From Adiantum capillus-veneris (taxonomy: Eukaryota; Streptophyta; Polypodiopsida; Polypodiales; Pteridaceae), in NCBI GenBank assembly GCA_014529385.2, contig CM043965.1, forward strand, positions 65,259,190 to 65,323,189: a DNA stretch of 64,000 nt. Reading direction: 5' to 3'. Positions 1-10,339 of this stretch are shown here, in pieces (position 1 is the stretch's first letter; every line of letters starts with the position of its first letter). A model generated the notes under the pieces. That model saw only the letters and a list, made by a program, of their open reading frames with translations, was not told where the DNA came from and made no database searches. The position numbers and the translations under genes are program-made.

Positions 1-645
1 TCGATACTGTGAACTAAGGCATAGAACGATTTTGGCCTATGCTTGTACGCTCACATCTCCTTGTACGGGTATGGCATTGCAATAAAACTTCAGGTGTTGC
101 TTCTACATGCTCTAAGCTTCTTGCACATGTCTTTTGTGTTGTGTTTGAGTGTGTAAGTACAACACCATCGAGTGGTTTTAGCTCAAGGTTGCTTTGTGTA
201 CTAATCTTGATTTTTAGAGGTAATTAGAGGTTTAAATGTGTTTCTAAGCTTGGACAAAGGTAGCTAGGACTAGAGAGGATCCATAGGACCCCTCATTTGT
301 CACTTTTGGTAAAGGTGGACAGTGGCGAATATCATGGTAGCTCATCCCAGTCAAATTTCTAGAATTGAATTTTGGTCACATTTTTGGGTTCCCCTTGGTC
401 TCATTAGCTAGGATATCAAGTTTCATCAAGTTTGGAGCCCTTTTTAGTCCTCTACAGCCTTAGGAGTCAAGATTAGCTCACACGCAAATTTCTTGTTATT
501 TGATAGATCTACCTTGTATAAAGAGTGTGACACCTTCCTCCTCAGTTCTTAGCTTGTTGGAGCTTTGCATTTAACGCTTCCATGCACTAGTCGGGTCAAC
601 TATGCCTCGGATTGACAAATTATGTTGGTTTGAGTTCTCGCTATG
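1..645. other. No gene recognised
   Basis: I see no coding frame, RNA gene or repeat that I can support here. The segment ends at the left 5-bp target duplication CTATG (641-645) of the foldback element. Confidence 0.5.
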
Positions 646-1049
646 CTACATCGTCCGATTTTGCGGTCTGCCAACACATGTCAAATCTGACAAGTTAACG
701 AGGGTGCATTAATTATTCTTTCACTTTTATGCCTAAAGCAGGCTTTGTAACTCTTTGTTAACCCATCGGATTTGACATGTGCTCTAGCCTCTTTGATCAT
801 TACATAGCTTTCTCAATATTAGGAGTTACAAAGCCGGATTTAGGCGTAACAATGAAAGAATAATTAATGCGCCTTTGTTAACCCATCGGATTTGACATGT
901 GCACTAGCCTCTTTTATCATTACATAGCTTTCTCAGGATTAGGAGTTACAAAGCATACTTTAAACGTAAAAGTGAAAGAATAATTAATGCACCTTTGTTA
1001 ACTCGTCAGATTTGACATGTGTTGGTCAACTGCTTTAACAATGTTGTAG
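646..1049. mobile_element. Foldback/MITE-like element with internal 120-bp tandem repeat
   Basis: The ends are CTACA and TGTAG, flanked on both sides by CTATG (641-645 and 1050-1054), which looks like a 5-bp target duplication. The left arm (about 663-757) is the inverted copy of the right arm (about 942-1033). Between them a 120-bp unit is repeated in tandem from about 755 to 1020 (compare the phases of 781-900 and 901-1020). There is no coding capacity. Long arms plus internal tandem repeats are typical of foldback or MULE-derived elements. I cannot assign a superfamily. Confidence 0.6.
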
Positions 1050-1054
1050 CTATG

Positions 1055-1584
1055 GAGGAAGGGGTAGAAGGAGATATTATAGAGCTTAAATGATGTGTTG
1101 TAGGCAAAAACGTACCCTAGCATGAGAATAGAGAGAGATGTCAAGGCATTTTAGAGAGAAAGTGGGGATCAAGATTGCAAATTTGCACTTTTCAACAGCT
1201 AAGGTTAGAGAAAGAGAGCTTGGAAACTTTTGGAGGGGGAGAAAGAAGAAGAGAGAGAATATAAAGAGGGAAACTTTTAATATTTGAAAATTGAAAAAGT
1301 ACTTTTGGGGAGGAGAGTAACTCCACAACCAGATCTAGTAAAAGAGGTGATAAGAGAGAGAAAATTTTAATATTTTAAAATTAAAAAAGTACTTTTGAGG
1401 GGAGAGTAGCTCCAACAAGATATAGTGAAATCTACATATACTCTTTAACAAAAACAAAAAAGTATTTTTATCATGTCTAGGCTATCTACCCCACCATTCT
1501 AGCCTCAAGTTAGAGCTTGATTAAGGTTAAGTATTTCCTTGAATTGTCAAATAAAGATGTCCTCTTATACCCCATTCTCTTCCT
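1055..1584. other. Purine-rich unassigned segment
   Basis: GA-rich plus strand with a diverged direct duplication (about 1255-1310 against 1355-1410, sharing an aaaagtacttttg core). No gene is supported. Confidence 0.4.
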
Positions 1585-2932
1585 AATGTGCCCAAGAATA
1601 GAGAATTCCTACAAGGCCTCCTAGTGAGACCTCCAAAAGAGGAATCTCTTTGGGTAACAAAGAGGAGATACCAGAAGGAACTCCAAGAAAATTTGTTCAA
1701 GAAGAAAAAGTGCATTCTGAACTTTCAAGGGAGAGGTATGAAAGTGACACCCCTCCTACTTCTAAAAGTGATGTTGCCCCAAGAAGACAGTGCGCACAAC
1801 AGACACCTAGTCCTCCCAAAAAGACCAATCCTCCTAGTCGTCACCATCTTCTAGCACAAAGGACAATGACTGGCCACCAGAGAGAGAGAAGAGAACGAGT
1901 AAATGGAGGAGCTATGTAGCATGGAAGCGGTCATGTAAGTTGAACAAATTCAAAGAGGGAGGAAAGAACATCAGCTCCCTTTCTAGCAATCTTTAGAGCA
2001 ATTCATAGAGTGTTGGCCCTTGTCCAACAATTTGATGTGTCTTTTGGAGATGAAGATTTATCAAAATCTTCAAAGCTCCAAAATGTTTCTATGCATTTCC
2101 AAAAGTCACCTCATCACAATGGTCGGCATACATAGTCATGGTGAAGGTCAAAAGACTTGGAAAGCTTTGAGGAGTCTTTTGAAAGCTTTCAGGATTGCTA
2201 TTACAAAACAATTCCTTGCAAGTGATACCAAAGACAAAGTCCTTACTGAATTGTGAAGCTTAAAGATGGCCACATATGAGTTTGTTGTCCAAAAGTACGT
2301 GGATAGGTTTTGGGAGTTACATCTCAAAGACACTATCTACAAAAAGATAGACTCTGCGAAACAAAAGGAACAATTTTGTGATGGCCTATCTCAGGAGATG
2401 AGTGAGTTTGTCAACTCATAAAGACCTAAACCTATTTTGGAGGTCAATACATCATACTATGGTCGCTTCAAGGATTTGTTTCCATTAAGGGACTAAGAAG
2501 GGCTCCAAGCCAATGAAAGACAAAGAATCAACTGAGCCAAAGGGAAAGAACAATGTGACACATAATTCTCCCAAGGAAAGGCAAAAGAAAAGGGTTACTA
2601 AGGTAAACATAACCTTTCTCTTGAAGAGGTTGACATTATCATAAAGATAACAAGTGTTTCAAGTATGGAGAGCAAGGTCATGTGTCTTAGGCATGTCCCA
2701 AGAGAAATGAATGTAATGACCCTCCTAGGGCCACCATGGTGAAGGCTCTAAAAAAGGAAGGCCATTGCAAAGAAGCACCACTCTCTTATGCTTAGGGGAA
2801 AGTAAGAAGTGATGCTTTCATATTGTTTGACCTTGTCTCTACCCACAACTTCATTTCTATCAAGCTAGCTACCAAGCTAGGAGTTCATGACTTTGAGATG
2901 GAAGATGTGGTATAAGAAAATGGAGCTTTTAA
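1585..2932 (+). pseudogene. Decayed Ty3/gypsy gag-protease relic, left part
   Basis: Translated in shifting frames, this stretch follows the Gag of the gypsy element at 14068-16599: the SPSPPK-type basic region near 1800, the Gag core near 2010-2420 (QQFD, SSKL, MHFQK), a zinc knuckle near 2650-2700 with a Cys-to-Tyr change, and the retropepsin entrance near 2825-2860 (FDL.STHNFIS in place of FD[SP]GSTHNFIS). Many stops and frameshifts show it is dead. The host copy ends in TTAA at 2929-2932, where the DNA transposon entered, and resumes at 4269. Confidence 0.8.
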
Positions 2933-4268
2933 CACTAGGTTGGTAATGGGACACTTTTATTTCCTGGGACACTTTTATGTCTTAAGTGACCATTTTCCTT
3001 GAATTATGTCAAGAGTTTCAAAATGGATTTTGAGGTGCTATCTGTCTAGAAAGTTGTCTCATGAGCTGAAAAAAACTTGACATTTTTTTGGAATATCAAT
3101 TCCATCTTTAACCTTGTCCTTGCACAACATTTCACAACCTAAACTGTGTGAAAAAACGGGTCCTGTTTTTGGCTTTTTTCAACTTTTTGCAACTATACCA
3201 CTCTAGAATTCATGTTTGTGAGGTCTATAATGCTAGAGAACTATCTTTAGTAGTCCTCAACATGTCCTGATGCTTCTAGGGATAAATAAATGTTAAAGTT
3301 GTAAGTTATGACCAAATTACAAAAAATGTCAAATCCTGTTTTTTAGCCAATTTTAGCTCTTCTATGATTTTTTTGGTGGCTTTCATGATATCCAAATGCA
3401 ATTTTTATTTTCTATGTCGCATATTGTAACATGAAGCTATTATTCCTTGAGTTTTGGGGCACCTAATACCCTATTTTGCATAGTAGACAATGATGGTTGA
3501 TTTTTTCTATTATAGAAGAAAACGAAATATTCTAGTATATCAAGTATAGCTTTTTCAATATTGTTAGTTTCTTGTGACAACTACATGCATTTTGTAGGTA
3601 GTAACCATATCTAGTCATAAGGATCAAATCTAGCTAGATATTGAATAGTTTATATGGGATTCTACAACTCATAATGTTGAACCCAGTTTTTTCATGTTTG
3701 TTGTATTTAGCACTTCATCTTTCTCCCCAAGATTCCCCTTGGTAAGAGATGTATTATTCTTTTGACATGCTCCATGGCTCCTTATGAACCTAAAGGACAA
3801 TAGGGAACTAAGAAAACATGCATATATTATTTGTATTGAGCATGGCTATAGAAACTTTGATGATAGGTTTGCAGAATAGTAAAAATTCAACTTTTTTGTA
3901 CCTATTTCTTTTGGAAAAACAAAAAATAGTGAGTGAGAAGCAATCATATGTTCTGATCACCAATCCATTGAAGTTAACTAGGGAATTTATCTCAAGTCCT
4001 ACAAAAATCCCTAATCTTATTTTTATGCAACAAAACGTAAGAAATGATTGTTTTGATGAAAATGTACTGGTCCATCAACTTTGGAGGCTTGGTGTGACCA
4101 AAAGATGAGAAATTTTACAAGTTTCTTATTTTTTCCATGTGTAGTAGGCCTTGAACTATAAACTCATGAAAGGATTTTACAAAATGAGTGGATCTACTAT
4201 GGTTTTGGAGGTTTTTTTCAAAACCCTGAAAGGGCACTTTTATGTCCTGTTAGGTTACCAACCTAGTG
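2933..4268. mobile_element. Non-autonomous TTAA-type DNA transposon (1336 bp) nested in gypsy relic
   Basis: The left end reads CACTAGGTTGGTAA and the right end is its perfect inverted copy. TTAA flanks both sides (2929-2932 and 4269-4272). The gypsy reading (..AF | KGQEA..) resumes directly on the other side, so the empty site can be reconstructed from the related copy at 14068-16599. TTAA duplications are known for piggyBac, Kolobok and Sola3. Despite the CACTA start this is not a classical CACTA element, which makes 3-bp duplications. The interior is AT-rich with no transposase frame; short ORFs such as 3818-4108 resemble nothing I know. A subterminal cacttttatgtc motif occurs near both ends in direct orientation. 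Confidence 0.8.
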
Positions 4269-4365
4269 TTAAAGGGCAAGAGGCCTTAGTCACTCTCTTG
4301 ATTGGGAACCTAAGGCTCCATGTGAAAAGGGTTGAAAGAAAAGGTTGGTGGTAAAAAAAAGGGCT
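4269..4365 (+). pseudogene. Gypsy relic, right part (after the TTAA insertion)
   Basis: The frame reads KGQEALVTLLIGNLRLHV, matching [18 protein letters not shown] in the retropepsin region of the related gypsy at 14068-16599. Similarity stops near 4360, so the relic lacks the rest of pol. Confidence 0.75.
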
Positions 4366-4643
4366 CCACCTAAATGGTATTTTGGAGGCAAATGGTGTTT
4401 GTATTTTGATTTTTGCAAAACATAATGGTTTTTAATAGAATGTTTTGTACAGTTTCATAATGGGCCACCCCGTGTGAGAGTAGTGGTGTCATGAGGGGAA
4501 TTAGTGGTTCCAAAGTTTTTGCCTTGCGTTGAACTCGAGCTGCATAGCGTGCTCTCTCACTCATCGCCTTGGGAAATCCTATGCTCTCACTCTCTCTCCT
4601 CAACATCACATGCACTTCCAACATCTCTACTCTCTCACGTCAG
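4366..4643. other. Unassigned flank of copia A
   Basis: I recognise no gene or repeat here. It ends at the left target duplication TTCTC (4644-4648) of copia A. Confidence 0.4.
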
Positions 4644-4648
4644 TTCTC

Positions 4649-4888
4649 TGATGGGGAGGAGTTGGGAGCACAACGGAAGAAGAATACGCATGCACACACT
4701 CACACACACACCACCATAGCCACAGACACAGGTTGAAGGGCTCCCTTTCTTTCTTCTCTTATCTTATGCACTAAGGCACAATACACATTGTACTTAGTGT
4801 TAGTGGCTCACACAAGTGTATAGCTATACACTTAGGGTTAGTGGCAGTTAGTGATGGGCGGTCGGCCACATGGTCATTAAACCTAACA
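4649..4888 (-). repeat. 3' LTR of copia A
   Basis: It begins TGATGGGG and ends CCTAACA on the plus strand (TG..CA). The same sequence recurs at 10074-10334. The purine-rich minus-strand run AAGTGGGAGAA immediately inside (4889-4899) is the polypurine tract. Confidence 0.9.
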
Positions 4889-5777
4889 TTCTCCCACTTG
4901 ATGGACAATGTGGGAGACTATAAGAATGGAAGAGAACCACTCTTCACCCAATTCCCATCAACTCACGACAATGTTGAAACTGATGGATGGAGAGACTCTT
5001 AGTGAGTGCATGCGCCGTGTTTTCTGACGTAGGAATCTTCACTAAATCAAGGCTCTTGTTTGCCAGGCATTCACGACTGAAGTGATAATGCACATCAATG
5101 TGTTTTGTTCTAGAATGAAACACTGGATTGCTAGCCAAGGCAATAGCACTCTAACTGTCACAATGAAGAACTAGTGTACACTGCTCCAATCCAAGATCTT
5201 TCACTAGGTGAGCAAGAACTAGTGTACACTGCTCCAATCCAAGATCTTTCACTAGGCGAGCAAGCCAAATAGCTTCTTTGCATGCTTCACTCAATGCAAC
5301 ATACTCTGCCTCTATGGTAGAAATGGATGTACAATCTTGAAGAACAGATCTCCAAGAAATAGCAAAACCAACAAATGCGTAAATCCAACCTGTTGTTGAT
5401 TTACAACTGTCAACACAACCTGCATAGTCACTGTCTACAAATCCCTGAATGGATGACTCTCCATGACCATAGCATAATTGTCTATCTGCAGTGCCACTCA
5501 AGTATCTAAGAATCGACTTGACAGCATCCCAATTCTTTTTACCAGGGTTAAACATAAATCTGCTGACAACTCCCACTGTATGTGAAATGTCAGGTCTTGT
5601 AGCCACCATGGCATACATTAGACTACCACAAGCTGAAGCATAAGGAATTTTAGCCATCTCAACTTTTTCCTCAGCAGATTTGGGACAATCGTTCTTGCTA
5701 AGTTTCAAATATGCAGGCAATGGAGTACTCAAGGCCTTCCCCTTCTGCATGTTGAAACGATCAAGAACCTTGTGCAC
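4889..5777 (-). pseudogene. Copia A RNase H region
   Basis: Two frames (5777-5151 and 5138-4944) carry the copia RNase H signature: YASACGSLMYAMVATRPDI, WDAVKSILRYLSGT, GFVDSDYAGC, SIEAEYVALSEA-like (STIEAEYVALSEA) and, in the second frame, KHIDVHYHFSRE. A 48-bp in-frame tandem duplication (about 5167-5262) repeats a 16-residue block, L.LVKDLGLEQCTLVL, just after the catalytic core. A stop separates the two frames. Confidence 0.88.
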
Positions 5778-6555
5778 TTACTCTTTTTGAGAAAGGTACA
5801 ACAACCTCTTTTAACGATCACAAGTAATGCGCATACCCAAACTGTGATTGGCTTCACCCAAATCTTTCATGTTGAATTGACTTTTCAACTTGGTTTTCAA
5901 GTCAGCAATGTCCTTCTTAGAATGACCAGCAATAAGAATCATCTACATAAAGGATAAGCATAATAAGTTTTCCCTTTGGTTTTCTTTTCACGTAAAGACA
6001 TGGATCCTCATTACTGCGCTTATAGCCTAGGGAACGCATAAATGCATCAAACTTTTGATACTATTGTCTAGACGATTGCTTCAAGCCATAGAGACTTTTC
6101 AGAAGCTTACAGACCAAATGTTCCTTGCCCTTGAGCACAAACCCTTCAGGTTGCTGCATATAAATCTCTTCCTTGAGATCACCATGTAAGAAAGCTGTAA
6201 TGACATCCATTTGATCAAGCTCCATATCAGTGGCAACAAAAGCAAGCAACATTCTTAGTGTCGTCATCTTGACCACTGGAGAAAAGATTTCTACACCATA
6301 TTCTTTCTTGAAACCTTTGGCCATTAAACGAGCTTTGTAATTCTCAACATTGGATGCAATCTTCTTCTTGTAAACCCATTTACAAGGCAAAGTTTTCCTA
6401 CCTTTTGGCAATGGAACAAGTTCCCATGTTTTGTTCTTTGCAATACTGGATAGCTCCCTCTTCATAGCATGTTCCCACTGAACCTTATCATTGGCTAGCA
6501 TAGCCTCTTTGTAGCAAGAAGGCTCACCACTATCTGTTAGCAACACAAAGTCCAC
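5778..6555 (-). pseudogene. Copia A reverse transcriptase region
   Basis: The frame 6555-6061 matches the copia RT family start (KTWELVPLPKG, CKWVYKKK, YKARLMAKGFKKEYG, LDQMDVITAFLHGDL, EEIYMQQPEGF, LKSLYGLKQSSRQ). A frameshift follows; the catalytic YVDD lies in another frame near 5949-5938. In life it would copy element RNA into cDNA in virus-like particles. Here it is broken by frameshift. Confidence 0.9.
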
Positions 6556-6650
6556 GCCTGGAAAAAACCGTTCTAGCGGATGTGAGACTCTTTGAGATCT
6601 CCTCGACTGATTAGAGCTTGTACTAACGTGTGTAGTAATTGTCTCTAGAG

Positions 6651-7276
6651 CTATCTATGCAGGAGGTGATACATCGGAAAAAATCTTTTTCGGAATTCAA
6701 CCTCTTTCGTTGGCTGCCTATGCATCTTGGTCTCATTGAAGACAATATCACTACTACAGATTACTGATCGACTTTCCGGATCCCATAAACGATAGCCAAA
6801 TTGACCATCTACACCATAGCCAATAAAGATGCATTTCCTGGACTTAGGGTCAAGCTTAGCACGCAACTCCTTGGGTACATGTGCATAAGCTTCGCAAACA
6901 AATGTACGGAGTTTTTCATAAGACAACTTATGTCCTGACCATAACTCCAAAGGTATACGAAACTGTAATGAAGCATGTGGTAATCTATTGATCAAATACA
7001 CAACAATGTATAATGATTCAGCCCAAAATTCTTGTGGTAAATTAGCCTGTGATAGCATAGACATAATCCTCTCTTGGATGGTCCTATTCATTCATTCGGA
7101 AACAACATTTGTGCAGGGGTATAAGGAGCTGTAAACTCGCGCTCCTACGTCAGAAAACACTTCATGGCATGCCGTGTTGCATCGTCAATGAATGTAACAT
7201 AATAAGACGCACCGCCATGGGATTTAGAAGGCATAGGCCCACATAAATCACTATGCACAAGCTCTAAGGTCTTTCT
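6651..7276 (-). pseudogene. Copia A integrase with internal deletion
   Basis: The N-side (about 7265-7140) reads ELVHSDLCGPMPSKSHGG and FIDDATRHAM, the start of the rve core. It then jumps directly to EFTAPYTPAQ and MNRTIQERIMSML. The expected stretch of roughly 60 residues that contains the second catalytic Asp (the RSDNGGE region) is absent. The C-side (7091-6651) has the typical FIGYG..GYRLWDP and ICSSDIVFNE motifs. This integrase cannot be active. Confidence 0.88.
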
Positions 7277-8188
7277 TTATTTGTCAAAAGACTGTGTACG
7301 ATGTGCTCGTGTTTGCTTACCATATTGACAGTGTTCACAAAAGGGAAAATCATAAAATGATAAAAACGATAAGTAGCCCAAACGAGAAAGAGTTTCCATT
7401 CCCTTCTTTGACATATGACCTAACCGGCTATGCCACAAAGCAACAGTTGGCAGGTCGGTTATAGAAAGAACAATGTTCTTGTCAGATACATAAAGAGGAT
7501 AAAGTGTACCAACTTTAGAACCATGGGCTAAAATAAGATGACCTTTTGCAATATGCCAATACTGCTGATGAAAAGTGACTTTGTAACCCAAGTCATCAAG
7601 ACGTCCAACCGAAATAAAATTTCGTGTCAAAGCTGGAACATGACACACATTATGTATGGTAAACCTCACCCCATTTGCCATAAACGTAGCAATATCACCT
7701 ATGCCCACAATGTTACAAGAGTAGTTGTCACCTAGCGTAACAATGCCAATGGTTTCCTCATATGTAGTAAACCAATGCCTATGAGGTGTGACATGCAACG
7801 AAGCGCCCGAATCAAGAATCCATGTATGGGACACTTCACCACTAACAAGTAGCTCTGCTGGCATAGAAATCTGTAAAGATAGAGTTTCTTGTGCATCATA
7901 AAATACATCATTATTTTCAGTCAACATATTAATGTCTTGTGCATCACAATCATCTTGCACTATGTTCAGTTCTTCAATCTTAACCAAACTCTTTGGTTTC
8001 TCCTCTTTATCATCATTGTCTTTGCCTTTGCCTTTACCTTTGTCACGCTTCCAAGCATAACAATCCTTCTTTATGTGACCAAAATTATCACAATAATGGC
8101 ATTGAACATTGCGACGACCAGGAGACTTTGATCTACCCTTTGAAGCATCTCTATTGCCCTCTTTCTTGGATTCACGATTCCAGAACAA
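7277..8188 (-). pseudogene. Copia A nucleocapsid zinc knuckle, protease and pre-integrase domain
   Basis: A 303-codon open frame. Residues about 30-43 form a CX2CX4HX4C knuckle (CHYCDNFGHIKKDC). The retropepsin active site DSGAS with context WILDSGASLHVTP lies near residue 125. The GAG_pre-integrase domain follows (LWHSRLGHMSKKGMETL, then CEHCQYGKQTRAHR). The frame itself is intact but separated from Gag upstream and integrase downstream by frame breaks. Confidence 0.92.
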
Positions 8189-8211
8189 CCTTTATGCTGT
8201 TTTTCATCCTT

Positions 8212-8883
8212 TTATACATAATGAGCTTCACCATGATGCGAGCTATCCATAGCCTTGCGGCGCATTTCCTCTGACAAAATAGAACTAGTCACATCAATGT
8301 ACACTAGCGTACCATTAGGAGCAGAGTTACTGACAGTTGTGCAAAAGATATCCCATGAGGGTGGCAATGAACAAAGCAAGAAGATTGCTTTCATCTCATC
8401 ATCCATATTGATCCGTTGTGCACGAATCTGGGCAAATAGAGAATCAAAGTCATTAATATTGATCCGTTGTGCACGAATCTGGGAAAATAGAGAATCAAAG
8501 TCATTAATATGACTGGAAACACTGGCTGACTCCTTCATGCGAAGGTTAAACAGTTTTCACATCATGAAAACCTTATTACTTGCCATATCCTTTTCATAAG
8601 TGTTGCATAACTTCTGCCATAAAGCATAGGCATATTCACATTCTAGCACTGAAAAGTACACTGACTCAGCAAGGTGCAATCTAATAGTAGATCTGCATAG
8701 CTCATCAAGCTCCTCCCACTGAACCTGAGTCAAATTCATCTCTTCAGTCCGTGTCGCATAAATAATAGGCAATTTTTGTTTCTTTTGGACAAGCACATCT
8801 TGCATCTGATTCTTCCAAAGCTGAAAATTAGTGCCATCAAACTTCTATATGTCATAAATGTCACGGTCTTTGCTAGTAGACAT
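8212..8883 (-). pseudogene. Copia A Gag (UBN2-type) with stops and tandem duplication
   Basis: The likely start is the ATG at 8883-8881. The UBN2/Gag pattern is visible: FDGTNFQLWKNQM, TIRLHLAESVYFSVLE, ALWQKLCNTYEKD and IFLLCSLPPSWD. There is a TAG early in the frame and a stop near 8553. A 51-bp in-frame tandem duplication (8405-8506) repeats the 17-residue block INDFDSLF.QIRAQRIN. Gag would form the virus-like particle. Confidence 0.88.
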
Positions 8884-10057
8884 GGTGACAAAACTACCAA
8901 AAGATTCTGGGAAATTTTTTGCAGAGTCTCCTTTGTATTTGGGACTATGTCAACCAAAATACGAGACAAAATAATCAAGTATGTCACTCACAAAGCATAG
9001 AAGAGAGAAATGCCTCTCAAAAGCACACTGTATAGAGACCAACTAAGGTGCATAAACAGTCAAGCTGACCATAGACCGCCAACTCAGCATCAAAAGCACC
9101 TATACCACTCTATACATGTCCTATGGCGAGGCCTCGTAAGGGATGCTCCATCTACCTGTATCACCGAAGGTATCTCCACATTTGAGAATACCCAGCTCAA
9201 TGAGAACCTCACGCTATCGACCCTCAACAACGTAGGTTATGCAAAAAAAGTGTATAGCCAAGTCTCAGAAATGGCTATCTTCCGGACCAAGTCTCAGAAA
9301 TGGCCAGGACTGCCGTACTAGCCAAAAGATGGCTCCACAAAAGCGTACAATGGTAGTATCCACAAAGATGTACAAGTCTGTCAAGACGCTCAAATAAATG
9401 TCAAAAGCATGTGCATGCAACTAAACATCCCTGCAGGGAGTCAATCCGCTCTCAAAAGAGCTCAAACACTGTCAAAAGTGTTAACATATGCATGTATGCA
9501 TAAACATTTGCTCCCACTGGAACCATAATATCGCAAGCACTGAAACCTGTAGCCTGTGAGTCGATGCCAATGTCGTAAGCCCGAAGCCAAAAGCCAGGTC
9601 AAGAAGCACAAAGAAATCTAACCAAGCCGCTCTATGTACCTATACCTGTACCTGTACCTGTACTTGTACCTATACCTGTATCTGTACCTGTAGTCGAAGA
9701 AGACAATGCTATCAAGCTCCCACTCTATATGTGTGTATGAGGCCACTCCAAAAGAGGCTACACACTCCCGAATGAGCCGTGGGCTCTCATAGATGGAAGA
9801 GACTACAACAATGGTACCTGTAACTGGCTATGGAAGCACTGTAGCACAAACTACCACAAGAGGGCTGAAAATTTCAGGTCCTGAATCATAGCTCGAATGG
9901 GGTTTCTGATGGCTCGAATGGCTCCAAAAGGGGGGTAAAACCCTAGGACACCTTGTGGAAACGCTCTCGGGAAGCTGAACTTGCCAATGGCAAAATCAAA
10001 ATCCTATTTGCACTCTTGAAAGTGCGCGTGTGCGCGGAAACGATTTCGGGAATGAAA
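8884..10057 (-). other. Copia A 5' leader
   Basis: Long non-coding leader between PBS and Gag. Parts (about 9070-9310) are similar to leaders of two other copia fragments in the window, near 60370-60640 (same orientation) and 56380-56620 (opposite strand), so it is a conserved family leader. It includes a TACCTG-type hexamer array at 9636-9691. Confidence 0.7.
9636..9691. repeat. Hexanucleotide array (TACCTG)n, imperfect
   Basis: About nine imperfect hexamer copies of tacctg/tacctatacctg type inside the copia A leader. Confidence 0.85.
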
Positions 10058-10071
10058 CCGCTTTGATACCA
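10058..10071 (-). other. Primer-binding site of copia A (tRNA-iMet type)
   Basis: The minus strand reads TGGTATCAAAGCGG, two bases inside the 5' LTR. This is the usual plant copia PBS, pairing with the 3' end of initiator tRNA-Met, and fixes the element's orientation. Confidence 0.9.
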
Positions 10072-10073
10072 GA

Positions 10074-10334
10074 TGATGGGGAGGAGCTGGGAGCACAACG
10101 GTAGAAGAATACGCACGCACACACTCAGACACACGCCACCATAGCCACACACACAAGTTAAAGGGGGAGAGCCAACGTACTGTGTGCCCCCTTTCTTTCT
10201 TCTCTTATCTTATGCACTAAGGCACAATACACATTGTACTTAGTGTTAGTGGCTCACACAAGTGTATAGCTGTACACTTAGGGTTAGTGGCAATTAGTGA
10301 TGGGCGGTCGACCACATGGCCATTAAACCTAACA
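10074..10334 (-). repeat. 5' LTR of copia A
   Basis: Near-identical to 4649-4888 apart from an additional block around 10166-10192. The repeat ends at CCTAACA, then the target duplication TTCTC. Confidence 0.9.
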
Positions 10335-10339
10335 TTCTC

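Larger units (their letters stand above)
4649..10334 (-). mobile_element. Ty1/copia retrotransposon A, complete structure, defective coding
   Basis: Both LTRs, a 5-bp target duplication TTCTC (4644-4648 and 10335-10339), a tRNA-iMet type PBS next to the right LTR and a polypurine tract next to the left LTR define a full element read on the minus strand. Order along the minus strand is 5' LTR, about 1.2 kb leader, Gag, zinc knuckle, protease, integrase, RT and RNase H, which is the copia order. Several stops, frameshifts and a deletion in integrase make it non-autonomous. The two LTRs are very similar except for an extra block of about 27 bp in the right one, so insertion is not ancient. Confidence 0.93.

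Noticed and set aside
2933-4268. CACTA (En/Spm) transposon because of CACTA termini
   Set aside because: The flanking duplication is TTAA (4 bp), not the 3 bp of CACTA elements; no transposase seen.
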